Shown here in pieces: positions 23,293 to 32,197 of a stretch of DNA of 64,000 nucleotides. Position 1 is the first letter of the stretch, and the number at the start of each line of letters is the position of its first letter. Under the pieces are notes generated by a model. That model saw only the letters and a list, made by a program, of their open reading frames with translations, made no database searches and was not told the origin of the DNA. This stretch comes from Eutreptiella sp. 'Long Island Sound 2002'. Lineage: Eukaryota > Euglenozoa > Euglenophyceae > Eutreptiales > Eutreptiaceae. The stretch spans positions 124,230,899 to 124,294,898 of the forward strand of contig OZ038380.1 of assembly GCA_964036045.1 (NCBI GenBank). Reading direction: 5' to 3'. A program made the position numbers and the translations under genes.

Positions 23293-23925
23293 GTGGATTT
23301 GCTCAAGGGGTTGCCCAAGGGCATTTTTCGTGGGGAGCAGCGATATGGGGCCCAAGTGGACATGTGCCACTTTGGCCTTGTGGGAAGTGGAAACCCCAAC
23401 CCCTCTAATTTTAGGGCGACCCACATGGCCGCTGCTACCGTGAGGCCTGCCCTCACCCCCTTGGTTGCAGACCTCAATGGGTATTGCACCTCCAATGCTC
23501 CACCATGGTTCACATGGTGTAGCATCCAAATTGTTCGCCCCCAAGGGACGGACACCATGGGCCTCCACTCCCATTTGCGGGATGGGGCGCCCATGGCGCT
23601 TATTGTGTGTGTGGGGTCTTTCACGGGGGGTGAGTTTTGGGTGGAGAGTGGTGGCCTGCTGAATCCCTCCTTGAGGGAAAAAAAGCGGCACACCCGTGTG
23701 TGCAAGGGTAGGGCGATGGAGGGTGGGGCATGCACCGCCACCCCCCAAGCCCCGGTGTTGTTCAACACCAGGGCACTACACGCTCCATTGCCATGGGAGG
23801 GCGAGCGATGGAGCGTGATTTTTTATAGTGCGGGGGGGGTTCTGCACTGCACGCCTGTGTGGCGGCAGCAGCTGCTGTCCATGGGTTTTAGGGTGCCCAA
23901 TGCTTCCTCTAACCCCTCCAGCTAG
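23293..23925 (+). CDS. TET/JBP-like 2OG-Fe(II) oxygenase, copy 1
   Basis: 211 codons. The core reads LHSHLRDGAPMALIVCVGSF, then TGGEFWVE, FNTRALHAPLPWEGERW and SVIFYS, ending VWRQQLLSMGFRVPN. The pattern GxFTGGELWVE...H..LPW.GERWSVIFYS...LGF.P is that of TET/JBP-type oxygenases abundant in protist genomes; TET and JBP hydroxylate 5-methylcytosine or thymine in DNA. Distal His is residue 163 and the 2OG-binding Arg about 172. The usual HxD reads His-Ser-His (residues 92-94), in both copies, so activity is uncertain. The frame opens right after the preceding gene's TGA with a GTG codon and has no ATG until 23362; a spliced leader exon or continuation of the upstream gene is possible. Confidence 0.7.
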   Translation: MDLLKGLPKGIFRGEQRYGAQVDMCHFGLVGSGNPNPSNFRATHMAAATVRPALTPLVADLNGYCTSNAPPWFTWCSIQIVRPQGTDTMGLHSHLRDGAPMALIVCVGSFTGGEFWVESGGLLNPSLREKKRHTRVCKGRAMEGGACTATPQAPVLFNTRALHAPLPWEGERWSVIFYSAGGVLHCTPVWRQQLLSMGFRVPNASSNPSS

Positions 23926-24164
23926 TGTTATTTGTGATTCGATTATTGTTCACTATTTCTATTACTGTACTCTGTGGACTCTGAGGAGGGGCAACTAGCC
24001 CGGAACATGTCCATTTGACTGATTTGAATTTGTGATTGTGGCGCCATGTACCCCGTGCCTGCACATTGTTGACATCTCCAAGGTTTCCTGGGTGCAAAAT
24101 CAACGTTTGTGAAGGTTTTAGGGTGCCCAACGCTTGCTCTAACACCACCAGTTAGTGCGCACTA

Positions 24165-24332
24165 ACCCCTGCTCTAACTAGTTATCGCGGGGGTTATCGC
24201 GCTCTAACCGGGTGCTCTAACTAGTTATCGCGGGGGGTTATCGCGCTCTAACTAGTTATCGCGGGGGGTTATCGCGGGGGTTATCGCGCGATAACCTAGT
24301 TATCGCGGGGGTTATCGCGTGGGTTATCGCGT
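24165..24332. repeat. GTTATCGCG motif array (element 1, before transposase)
   Basis: CTAACTAGTTATCGCG and GGGGTTATCGCG repeats, again with GTTATCGCGCGATAAC, between the second oxygenase and the transposase. Counterpart at 37308-37472. Confidence 0.95.
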
Positions 24333-24395
24333 GTGTTTTTTGGGCCCTTGCTTCAAAACCCTCCCTCATTTCGTGTCCAGGTCCTCTTATTCTTC

Positions 24396-26056
24396 ATGGA
24401 CAGTGCTGTCAATGAGGCCCTGCGGGCTCTCAACACAGCTAACCTCCGGCGGTACACCGATCTGCAGTGCCCCAAGGCCCGGCGGCGGCGTTTGAAGGCG
24501 GTTCAGCGGCTGGTGCGAGTTCTATTGGGTGACCCAGACGTCGTGTGTGGCACCAACACCAAAGGCGAAGTTTGTTTAAGTGGTGGGGCGTGCACTGCCC
24601 TGTCTGGCCCACTTGGCGGCCATCTTGCATTAACAGCTCAGGAGCATGAGGCCCTGAGCATGCTACGCATGGCATGCAGCATGCATCTCTCCCAACGGGC
24701 CCTTTTGCGAATGCCCCGCCGTTGCACACAACGGGACCTAAGGACCGTTCGGCAACGGATCATGCCCTACTTTCCCCAAACCACCATTGTAAAGTCTACC
24801 ACAGGCCGCAATAGGGCAGCTGCCCATGTGCCTTTGCAATCAATTGTGCAAAATGCAATATCTATGGCCCGAGTTATTGGGAAACCCCCCACTAGTGGCG
24901 TTGCCATTGTTGTTATTTCAGTTGATGCGACTTCCTTGTGGAAGGCATCCTCCACCCGTGCGGATGTATGGGTTAATGTATGGGGGGGGGCAAAATATGC
25001 TTCGAAGGAGAAGCTATGGGCCTCATGGTTTTGCATGGATGGCGGGGATGAACAGGCTTTTTTGAGAAGCCTGGACATCCCCGCCAACCTCAACCAAGAG
25101 GTGAGGGATGTGGAAGAGGACGTTGTCCTCTTTCAAAACCAATTTTTGACTTGCACTGTCATTTTGACAGGGGATGGGAAGGGGATGCAAGCAATGGGGG
25201 GGGCTGGGTCTAAGTGTTGGTTGTGCAAAGACCCCAACGGGATTGTTGAGCAAATGGGGGTGGAGTCCACCTCAAGATGGGGGGCATTCTTGAGAAGTGT
25301 GACCCCTCATAGGCGGCCGGGGGACTACCAACATGCAGCATGCCGCATCCTAAACGGCATTGCAAAGCGCATTGAGACCACCCTTCAGGCCCTCCCCCCT
25401 GGTACCCCTGGTAAGGCCCAAGCTCTTGCAGCTTTGCAGGCCTTCAAGCAAGCCCTCAAGGATGAGACCTCAGGCATCCCTCTGAGGGAACGCCTCCCTT
25501 CGGCCTCGAGGGCCACAGAAAAAGATTTCGATCTAACAAGCACCAAAGTTTTCCTAACCTCCCCCCCCTTCCAAAGGCAATTTGTGGATTGCCTCAAAGA
25601 GCATGTCCCCACAGTGAGGACCCCTGGGGGACCTATATTATGGGTTGTTGTGCATGTCATGGTGAAATGCATTGAGGGTTTGTATGAGCTTTGGAGGGTG
25701 AGGGAGATGTACACTCTAACCCAAGTGGAACGCCACCGTGCGTTGACCACAAAATTTTCAAAAGCGTGGGGAGACTCAGGTTGGTCCCCCACCAGGTGAA
25801 TCCATTGGTGCTTGGCACATTCCGCCTTTTTTGCCGAGAAATGGAGGAACATTTTTCAGTTTTCCTCCATCCCAACGGAGTATCGGCATGGGCCTTACAA
25901 GAGGAGGCTCAAAAATTGTTTTTGAAGGGTTGGTCCTTGGTGAGGCCAAGTATGTCCCTCCGCCACATGCACCATTGCATGTCCATGAACGCCCTGGAGC
26001 AAGGGCTTTTGGGACTGGAGGCAGCCAAGGCCTCAGACATTGATGACTTTGTATGA
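24396..26056 (+). pseudogene. Element 1 DDE-type transposase candidate, copy 1 (broken)
   Basis: ATG at 24396 follows an apparent acceptor TCGTGTCCAG. After a basic N-terminus come VVISVDATSLWK (Asp177), VILTGDGKGMQAMGG (Asp260) with SKCWLC, and, beyond the stop, IHWCLAHSTFF and IPTEYRHGPYKRR (Glu about 495). The Asp...Asp-Gly-Lys...C-x-x-C...LAH...Glu...basic order resembles the RAG1/Transib catalytic core and matches the element 1b gene. A TGA at 25797-25799 replaces a Trp codon present in copy 2, and a 2-bp insertion near 25920 adds a second stop. It is not KDZ-like: I see no YDxAC or DGExxER motif. Exact family unverified. Confidence 0.6.
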
Positions 26057-26124
26057 AAAACGACCACACATGCTTTGTGCCAAGTGTTTTGTGTTGTTTG
26101 TCCTAGGGAGGGAGGGAGGAGGGG

Positions 26125-26235
26125 TGCGCGATAACTACCCGCGATAACTGCGCGATAACTGAGTTATCGCGCGATAACTAGCGCGATAACTAGTTAGAGC
26201 AAGGTGCTCTAACTGCGTTCTAACTCTGTTCTAAC
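26125..26235. repeat. GTTATCGCG/GATAAC motif array (element 1, 3' region)
   Basis: CGCGATAACT repeats (inverse orientation of the 5' arrays) plus GTTCTAACT and GCTCTAACT units, between the transposase and the right TIR. Counterpart at 39266-39385. Confidence 0.93.
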
Positions 26236-26405
26236 TGTGCTCTAACTCTTTGACCCCCCCCCCCAAAAACCACCCCTACAATGAGGGTTATGTGGGGAAA
26301 GAAAGGGGATGGGGGGTTTTTGAGGGTGCTGAATCCATTTTTTTAGGTGGTTTGCCCCAAAATTGAGGGTAGGTGGGTGTTCCAGAAATTGCGTTCTAAC
26401 TAGGG

Positions 26406-26438
26406 GTTCCGCACCACGCCCTAGAACGCTGCATCCCA
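26406..26438 (-). repeat. Element 1 right TIR
   Basis: Exact inverted copy of 13402-13434, followed by the TA duplication at 26439-26440. Confidence 0.95.
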
Positions 26439-26440
26439 TA

Positions 26441-26478
26441 GCGATCACATTCTCCGGCAACTCCGCACCGGAGGAACG
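26441..26478 (-). pseudogene. PLE1 coding remnant between elements 1 and 3
   Basis: Thirty-eight bases of PLE1 left between two insertions. On minus it reads SSGAELPENVIA and joins in frame to 13399 on one side (after removing element 1) and to 30898 on the other (after removing element 3). Confidence 0.8.
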
Positions 26479-26629
26479 ATATTCCTTTATCTACCCGCCT
26501 ATGTGCGGCCGAAAAAAGTAGCCGAAAAATTTTTCGTCACAAAATTTTATGAAAAGTGGTACACCTAGGTTTTTGAACGTGCCGAACGCGATGGAAACGT
26601 CCGTTTTTGATGGTTTTAATTTTTTCATT

Positions 26630-26865
26630 TTTGGCTGCAAATGTGCAGCCGGTATGCACCCGAAAGCCTCAATTGGGGCAGTTTTTAAGCAGAATTTTGG
26701 GTGCACTATGCACCCGGGCTGCACACGTGCAGCCAAAAATGCACCCAGTGTCCCCAATTTTCCGGGAATCACACCGTTTTGCTGCATCTTTGCAGCCGAT
26801 TGGCTGCAAAGTGCAGCCAATCGGCTGCACTGTGCAGCCATTTGGATGCATAGTGCACCCGTTTA
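26630..26865. repeat. GGCTGCA...TGCAGCC motif array (element 3, left subterminal)
   Basis: Pairs such as GGCTGCAAAGTGCAGCC and variants reading TGCACCC, repeated between the left end and the accessory gene. Each pair is an imperfect inverted repeat. Confidence 0.9.
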
Positions 26866-26918
26866 AATAAAGATATGCATCTCTCTTGTTTCTCGTGTTT
26901 GTCCCAGAGTCCCACATC

Positions 26919-28717
26919 ATGGCTGTGCCCCCCCTGCCTGACGACTATCAGCGGGAAGGTGGTTACCTCGCGGTGACCAAGCCCGAGGAATTGGAGTTTG
27001 AGACGTGCATCTGCTTCCAGGTTTGATGCCCCTTGACTCCCGTTACACCTTGCTGCGTGTGTTCCCCTGCATTCACGCTCCCTTCGCACCCCTTAATTCC
27101 CATCCACTGCCTGCACTCATCCACTTCGCATGCAGAGCACAGCGGCACTCAAGCTGTACTATGCAGCTTGGGTGCAGAAGAATGCTCCAAAGAGCAAGAA
27201 GCTCTGGTTGACGAGCATCGTCAACTACAAGGTCACCGGTCGGGGCAACAACCGGCTGGCCGGTGCCACAACCAACGTGGCGGATGGTACATGGAAATAC
27301 TCTGAGGTGTGCAGCTGTCCTATTGCCTATCCTATCGCTTGCTTTTGTTCTTCATTGTTGTTGTGTGGTTTACCTAGGAATTTCCGTCTCCGTGCACTTG
27401 TTTTTCAGATCACAGCGTTGTGGTCCCAATGGAAGGATGACTCGGATGAGGAAGGACAGGAGGAGGAAGAGCAGCAGGAGGAGGAGGAGGAGGAGGAGGA
27501 GGAGGAGGGAGGGGAAGACCCAGGGAAGGTCCCCATCACCCCTCCCCCCAAGAAGGCCCCCCGCACCAGCCAAGGGAAGGAGATCGTGAAGAAGGGCAGT
27601 CCCAAGGCCCAAGAAGCCCGAAGCCCCAAGCCCAGCCCCAAGAAGAAGGCCAAGAAGGCACTCCCCGCCACAAGTTTCAAGAAGATCGTGGTCAAGGAGG
27701 GGCCGACCCGGAGGCAAGCAGACTTGCGGCGCCCTGGGTTCAGGCAGAAGATCCAGCACGCCTTGGAGACCTGCGCAGAGGCCGGGTACAACTTTACCTG
27801 GGCCAAGTGGCGCAAGCACTACGCCGAGTGCATCGCCCACACCGCCAAGGGGCAGCGGGCCTACTACAAGGAGCTCTTCTGCCTGTCTACTACGTTGGTG
27901 TCCTTGGCCAGCGGCGACGTTCTGCAGGCTGCCGGCAAATGCCACGCTGGTTGGGCCGGCTCAGTGCAGCGCGCCAAGGGAAAGCTGCAGGCGATCTGTA
28001 CGGAGAACGCGGTTGACAAGGTCCCGTATGAATTTGCAGGTGTGCCTGCTGCATCCAGTCTTTTGGGCTGCCCTGTGCAGCCGGTGGGCTGCAATGTGCA
28101 GCCAATTGGCTGCATCATGCAGCCATTTGGCTGCATACCTGGCTGCATACTCGGCTGCACTGTGCACCCGATTGGCTGCAAAGTGCAGCCCACAATATGT
28201 TCCTTGTTCTTTCATAGGAGACTGCCTTGAGTCTTTCCTCGACTGCGAGAACTGCGACGATGCGGTGGACTCGGACGAATTGCCGGAGGGTGAGTATGGC
28301 TGCAGTGTGCAGCCGGAACGGCTGCAAGATGCAGCCATGCGGCTGCAGTGTGCAGCCCACTGGCTGCACAACTGGCTGCACTATGCAGCCAGTTGCCGGC
28401 TGCATTATGCAGCCATACGTTTTTCAATGCAGCCACCATTGCGGCCAAATGGCTGCACTATGCAGCCAAACGGCTGCACGATGCAGCCAGCATAATTTAC
28501 GATGCAGCCAGTCGGCTGCGTGATGCAGCCAAGTGCATTTTGGTTCCCTGTTTGCATCCTGCTTCGCACTGTCACCTGCTCCCTGTCTTGCTGTTCCTTG
28601 CAGAGTGAAAGCGCCAAGGCGGCGGAATCCAACGACGAGGTCGAGGAGGTGAAGGCGGACCAGGACGAAGCGGAGGAGGTTAAGAGTGAAGGGGCCGGGG
28701 AGGGTGCGCAAGCCTAA
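26919..28717 (+). CDS. Element 3 accessory gene, five exons
   Basis: Exon 1 26919-27020 (MAVPPLPDDYQREGG to CICFQ); exon 2 27136-27306 (YYAAWVQKNAPKSKKLW, GTWKYSE); exon 3 27409-28039 (ITALWSQWKDDSDEE, a long Glu run, a Lys/Pro section, then RQKIQHALETCAEAGYNF and TAKGQRAYYKELF); exon 4 about 28218-28288 (DCLESFLDCENCDD); exon 5 28604-28717, acidic. Introns are GT-AG; the exon 4 donor is one base out of phase with exon 5 and unresolved. The last two introns carry the motif arrays. Exons 1-3 match the element 4 accessory gene in order and pattern. Function unknown; the acidic run and basic regions suggest a nuclear DNA- or chromatin-associated protein helping the adjacent transposase. Confidence 0.65.
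28065..28195. repeat. GGCTGCA...TGCAGCC motif array (element 3 intron 3)
   Basis: Five or six motif pairs within the intron 28040-28217 of the accessory gene, including GGCTGCATCATGCAGCC. Confidence 0.92.
28295..28535. repeat. GGCTGCA...TGCAGCC motif array (element 3 intron 4)
   Basis: About eight motif pairs within the intron ending at TTGCAG 28603, for example GGCTGCACTATGCAGCC. Confidence 0.92.
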
Positions 28718-28971
28718 CTCCTATTTATTTTCCCTGTTGTTGTACAATTGAACCCGGTCGATTCCGCCTGAAAGAGAGCGGTACCACAGTGTGTATGAGT
28801 GACGTTGACTGACTGTTGTTTTGCTTTGTGTTGTGCCTCCGCTTTGCGTCTGTTTGACAATTGCAGAAAGATAGAAAATGTATTGGAAATAAAAATAAAG
28901 ATACACAGAACGTGGAACATAGAACGTGGAATAGAACAACGATTTGGGACGAATCGGTGGTGTAACTTTTT

Positions 28972-29052
28972 GGCTGCTAGGCTGCAGCCATTTGGCTGCA
29001 TCCATGCAGCCATCCGGCTTCATAGTGCAGCCGACTGGCTGCATAGTGGAGC
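28972..29052. repeat. GGCTGCA...TGCAGCC motif array (element 3, before transposase)
   Basis: Four or five motif pairs shortly upstream of the transposase ATG at 29105. Confidence 0.92.
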
Positions 29053-29104
29053 CGCTGTTATGTAGACCCGGGACGCACTGTCTTTGTTCTAGGCCCCCCA
29101 CAAA

Positions 29105-30462
29105 ATGCGGTACGAAGCCAGAGAGCTCAACTACAACGAGGTCCAGAGCCAACTACCTCGTGACCCCCTTCCGGGACATTGTGTGCTACCCAGGGCGCAC
29201 CCGGGTCGATTTTTGAAGATCATGCTGAAGCCCATCCACATGGTGATGCGCCGCCACCTACGCAACCGCGGGAAGGGTGGCCTAGTCAAACCTCTTTGGA
29301 GGTACCTGGCCTTCAAGATGTGGTTAGGAATGCTGAAGCCCCGTCGTATTGACGACCTGTTCGAGGTCGGGCACCCGGATGAGGACAACTATGTCGCCAA
29401 CCTCTTGCACCGCAAGCTGTTCTACAAAATGCAACGCAATTGCAATGTGGACATCACCTCCCTAATCGAAGCGTGTAATGAGGGATGGGTCCAATGGTGG
29501 GAGCACGGGGATGCAGTTGCAATCGATGAAGCAGTTGCACCCCATAAGGGTAGAAGAATTGGGGGTATAATTCAATATATCCCCAGGAAACCACACAGTA
29601 CGGGGATTAAGCCATATGTTTTATGCGATTATGTCTCTGGCTATGTGCTGCAGGTGTATTTATACACCGGGAAGAAAGGTCAGCTCCGAAGGAGTAGCCC
29701 AAAAGTGGCTGGCAAGTTCACAGGACCAGAAATTGTAAATCATTTTTGTTCATCCCTACAGCCATGACAGATGTTGTCGTTGTTTGTGACAGTTTTTTAG
29801 GATCTCACAGGCTTGCTCAGATGTTGGCCTGCAGGGAACAACCTTTTTTATTTTTAGTCAAACATGACCAGCTAGGGGTGCAGGAAGGGGGGGCACTCTT
29901 GAGTGAGGGGGAACACTGTATCACCACCAATGCAGATGCAGGATATGCACTGCATGTGTACAAAAACCCCAAGGTCGGGGGGAAGGCTGCTCGTGTGGTC
30001 CCGCTGATGACCAATTGCGCGCCTGAGGAGCACAACACTGTCTCCAAATCGGGCAAACCAGTGCCTGGAGTAATTCAGGCGTACAGTGATTTGGCCGGGG
30101 GGGTGGACACAGCCAACCAACTCGCCTTACAATGGCGAGAAAGGGGAAGATTTAGGAAATGGTCCAATTCTGTTCGGGCATTCATGCTGCGCTACGCAGC
30201 AACAAATGCATATCTTGCACCGCGGTACACAAAGTCCATCCACCACGACTGCTCAATGTACGATTTCCAACTGCTTGCATTGGAACACATGTTCCCAAGA
30301 GAGTCCGCACCAGACCACACACCCTCAAAAAGGACAAGTAGGGGGCGATGTGTTGTTTGTGGGCAGCGCACCTACTGGTGGTGCCCGACGTGTAATGTGC
30401 CATTGCATGTAAACGGACGGTGTTGGACTGTGGGATGCAGCGTTCTAGGGCGTGGTGCGGAA
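29105..30462 (+). pseudogene. piggyBac-type transposase of element 3, frameshifted
   Basis: DDE_Tnp_1_7 family. First catalytic Asp in VAIDEAVAPHKGRR (codon 29525), then QYIPRKPHSTGIKPYVLCD and YVLQVYLYTG. A frameshift near 29762 separates it from the rest: VVVVCDSFLGSH (second Asp) and AGGVDTANQLALQW (third Asp, codon 30106). The C-terminal Cys-rich segment reads RCVVCGQRTYWWCPTCNVPLH. Alignment by eye with the intact element 4 transposase shows the join is a 1-2 base error, not an intron. The frame then runs into an isolated copy of the element 1 TIR (30431-30462), so the natural C-terminus is lost. Cut-and-paste activity is not expected from this copy. Confidence 0.85.
30431..30462 (+). 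repeat. Solitary element 1-type TIR in element 3
   Basis: Thirty-two bases starting TGGGATGCAGCGTTCTAGGG, identical to the left TIR of elements 1 and 2, with no right partner nearby. The next 20 bases are only loosely like element 1 (a shared TTGTTAATA). It may be a relic of a deleted family member, or the end of a related element that mobilised this piece. Confidence 0.85.
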
Positions 30463-30537
30463 TGCACACCATTGTTAATAGCGTACAAGGAATGTCTCTA
30501 CGTGTTTCTCGCATGGTCTGGGTTGCTGCAGGACGGG

Positions 30538-30870
30538 ATGGCTGCACATGGGCTGCACATTGGCTGCACAGAGCTTACCGTGGCTGCACATGGGCTGCAT
30601 GTTTTGGGCATGGCTGCACAATGGCTGCATACATGCAGCCAAATGGCTGCACTCATGGGCTACAAATAAATACGTTTTGGCTGCAGACATGCAGCCATTT
30701 GGCTGCATTTGTGCAGCCATTTGGCTGCATCTATGGCTGCACACATGCAGCCAAATGGCTGCACAATGCAGCCACTGTTTTGGCTGCTTTTTTTTGCCAC
30801 CGGCTGCACTTGGCTGCGTTGGTCCCATCGACTGCCGAAAAAGCAGCCAAAATCCTGGCTGGGTCGCAGC
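30538..30870. repeat. GGCTGCA...TGCAGCC motif array (element 3, right subterminal)
   Basis: About fifteen motif copies, single GGCTGCACA and paired GGCTGCA...TGCAGCC, between the transposase and the right end. Confidence 0.93.
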
Positions 30871-30897
30871 CGACCCAGCCGGTAGATAAAGGAATAT

Positions 30898-31860
30898 AGT
30901 TTATAGTAGGGAAGGCCTCCCCTCAAGTCCACACACGACGCCGGGTCATCTTGCTTTTGTTTCGCAAAGAACGCGGACCATCCCAACACACGACAAAGAT
31001 CCACACATTCATGTTGTAAAACATTCAATTTAGGGACAAAGTGTTTGGGGTTGGGGTGAGGGACATATTTGGGGCCAAGCTTTAAAAGGAGGCACAAATA
31101 TGGCGGTGGTGTTTCCACCACATCATTCACCAAAGTCTGGATTGCATGCGTGTTGTGCATGTGCTCCTCACGTACATTCATGTGCTTCTCCCTTTTTTGG
31201 CGCCGTCGTTGCTTTTGCCACGCTTGTTTGCGCGTTTCTTGCCGGACGACGTCTCCTCCGCTTTCTACGAGGTGTGTTGCCGCGAGGAGCTCTTGGTTGA
31301 GTAGAGTTGTTCCCTGCGTTGCTTCGCGTGCGGCGTGGTGTATTGGATCCTGTGCGAGGTGTTTGGGCGCGAGGCGTGTTGGGCGTGGGAGGTGTCTTGT
31401 CTCCACGCTTCTTTGGACGCCCACGCTCGTTTTTGTCGCCGTTGGTTCCACCACCACGTCTTCGACCGTTTTTTGCATGTTGTTGTTTGTTGTCCACCAT
31501 CAATTGGCGTACCGCCTCCGTCAAGATCTTGATTTGCTCTGCTTGTCCTTGCACGATGGCGTCGGCCGCCATAGCTTTGTTCACCTCCTCTCTCACCTTC
31601 TCGTTTTGCACCCGTGTAGCCCTTTCATTGAGTTTTTTGTCAAAGTGTTCCAAATACTTTGTATGCTTCGCCTCAGCCTCAAGATCAATGCGACGCCGTG
31701 CCTTTACCATGGCCTCCACGGTGTGTTGCACATGCTGACGTGCGGTGGTCATCATGACGTCCACGATGGGATGGAAGTTGTTGCCATCACCTAGGTCCAT
31801 GAGTGCATCCTGCGTGTCGACTTCGGTAAGGTCGACTTTGTAATCCGTGCTTAGCGAAGT
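30898..31860 (-). pseudogene. PLE1 ORF middle segment
   Basis: On minus, the piece from 31860 reads MDLGDGNNFHPIVDV, ARQHVQHTVEAMVKARRR and a predicted coiled coil, then an Arg/Lys/Pro/Thr-rich basic region. A frameshift near 31200 leads to KLGPKYVPHPNP and LCRVLGWSAFFAKQKQDDP, the start of the Penelope RT core; PLE2 has the matching LGPKYTPH and VLLWNAYFLTKEDNDKP at about 53165-53300. It ends at the element 3 ATAT with YYKLY. Confidence 0.7.
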
Positions 31861-32059
31861 ATATTCCTTTGTCTACGACGTAGATGACGAAATGGGCGCT
31901 TCTAGGGGTCGGGAAAAACACCCTTGCTTTTACGACGCTTCCGGGGGTTTTTGAGGTGGCCCGACGCACTCGCGCACGAGTTTTCATGCGGTTCATCCAT
32001 TTTCAAGGAGAGAAGCACTTTGCATGTTGCCTCTGCCTCTGCTTCCATCGTTCTGAGCG

Positions 32060-32180
32060 TTGTACAGGTGCCGCGCGTTGGCCGCGTTTTCCGTGTTCCG
32101 CTTCGGTGCTTCCGCCCGTGCTTCTGGAGGTACGTTTGCTGCGTTTGCCGCGTTCTCTTCGTCTTCCCCGTTGCCCTAGA
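32060..32180. repeat. Element 4 motif array, left region
   Basis: Units combining CCGCGTT, GCGCGTT and GTTCCG with GCTTCTGGAGG, just upstream of the accessory gene. Related units recur at 32700-32858, 39580-39685, 40300-40460, 40845-40930, 41105-41270, 41640-41800 and 43580-43735. Confidence 0.85.
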
Positions 32181-32197
32181 GGCCCTCTTCTCACAAA

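Larger units (their letters stand above)
13402..26438 (+). mobile_element. Element 1: 13-kb TIR DNA transposon encoding oxygenases and a transposase
   Basis: Perfect 33-bp terminal inverted repeats (13402-13434 and 26406-26438) begin TGGGATGCAGCGTTCTAGGG. The duplication is TA (13400-13401 and 26439-26440); removing the element with one TA restores the PLE1 frame. Plus-strand gene order: HRD-type oxygenase with zinc and coiled-coil tail, TET/JBP-like oxygenase, DDE-type transposase. Arrays of GTTATCGCG motifs separate the genes, fill the intron and lie near both ends. Element 1b interrupts the first gene. Without 1b it is about 7.1 kb. Element 2 is a second, shorter copy with nearly identical sequence, so this family moved recently. 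Confidence 0.9.
26483..30893 (+). mobile_element. Element 3: piggyBac-like DNA transposon with ATAT duplication
   Basis: Ends TCCTTTATCTACC (26483) and GGTAGATAAAGGA (ending 30893), flanked by ATAT at 26479-26482 and 30894-30897. Collapsing to one ATAT restores the PLE1 frame. Plus-strand genes: a five-exon accessory gene and a piggyBac-type transposase. GGCTGCA/TGCAGCC motif pairs fill two introns, the spacer between genes and both subterminal regions. Its ends closely match element 4, a relative. Confidence 0.88.

Noticed and set aside
25797-25799. TGA read as Trp (a variant genetic code)
   Set aside because: Copy 2 has TGG here, and TGA ends several intact frames such as 33814-35946. TAG also interrupts other genes at 14401 and 58021, so these look like ordinary nonsense mutations.
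24396-26056. KDZ (Kyakuja-Dileera-Zisupton) transposase, suggested by the linked TET/JBP-like gene
   Set aside because: The YDxAC, HxxGH and DGExxERxW-type motifs expected of KDZ are not present in any frame.
29735-29761. A 27-nt GT-AG intron in the element 3 transposase
   Set aside because: Splicing it does not restore the frame, and alignment to the element 4 transposase needs the intervening residues, so a frameshift is the better explanation.
26491-30899. Cys/Ala/His repeat ORFs (GCTMQP-like) in the GGCTGCA arrays
   Set aside because: Also generated by the motif on both strands, and they overlap introns and spacers of the spliced genes.
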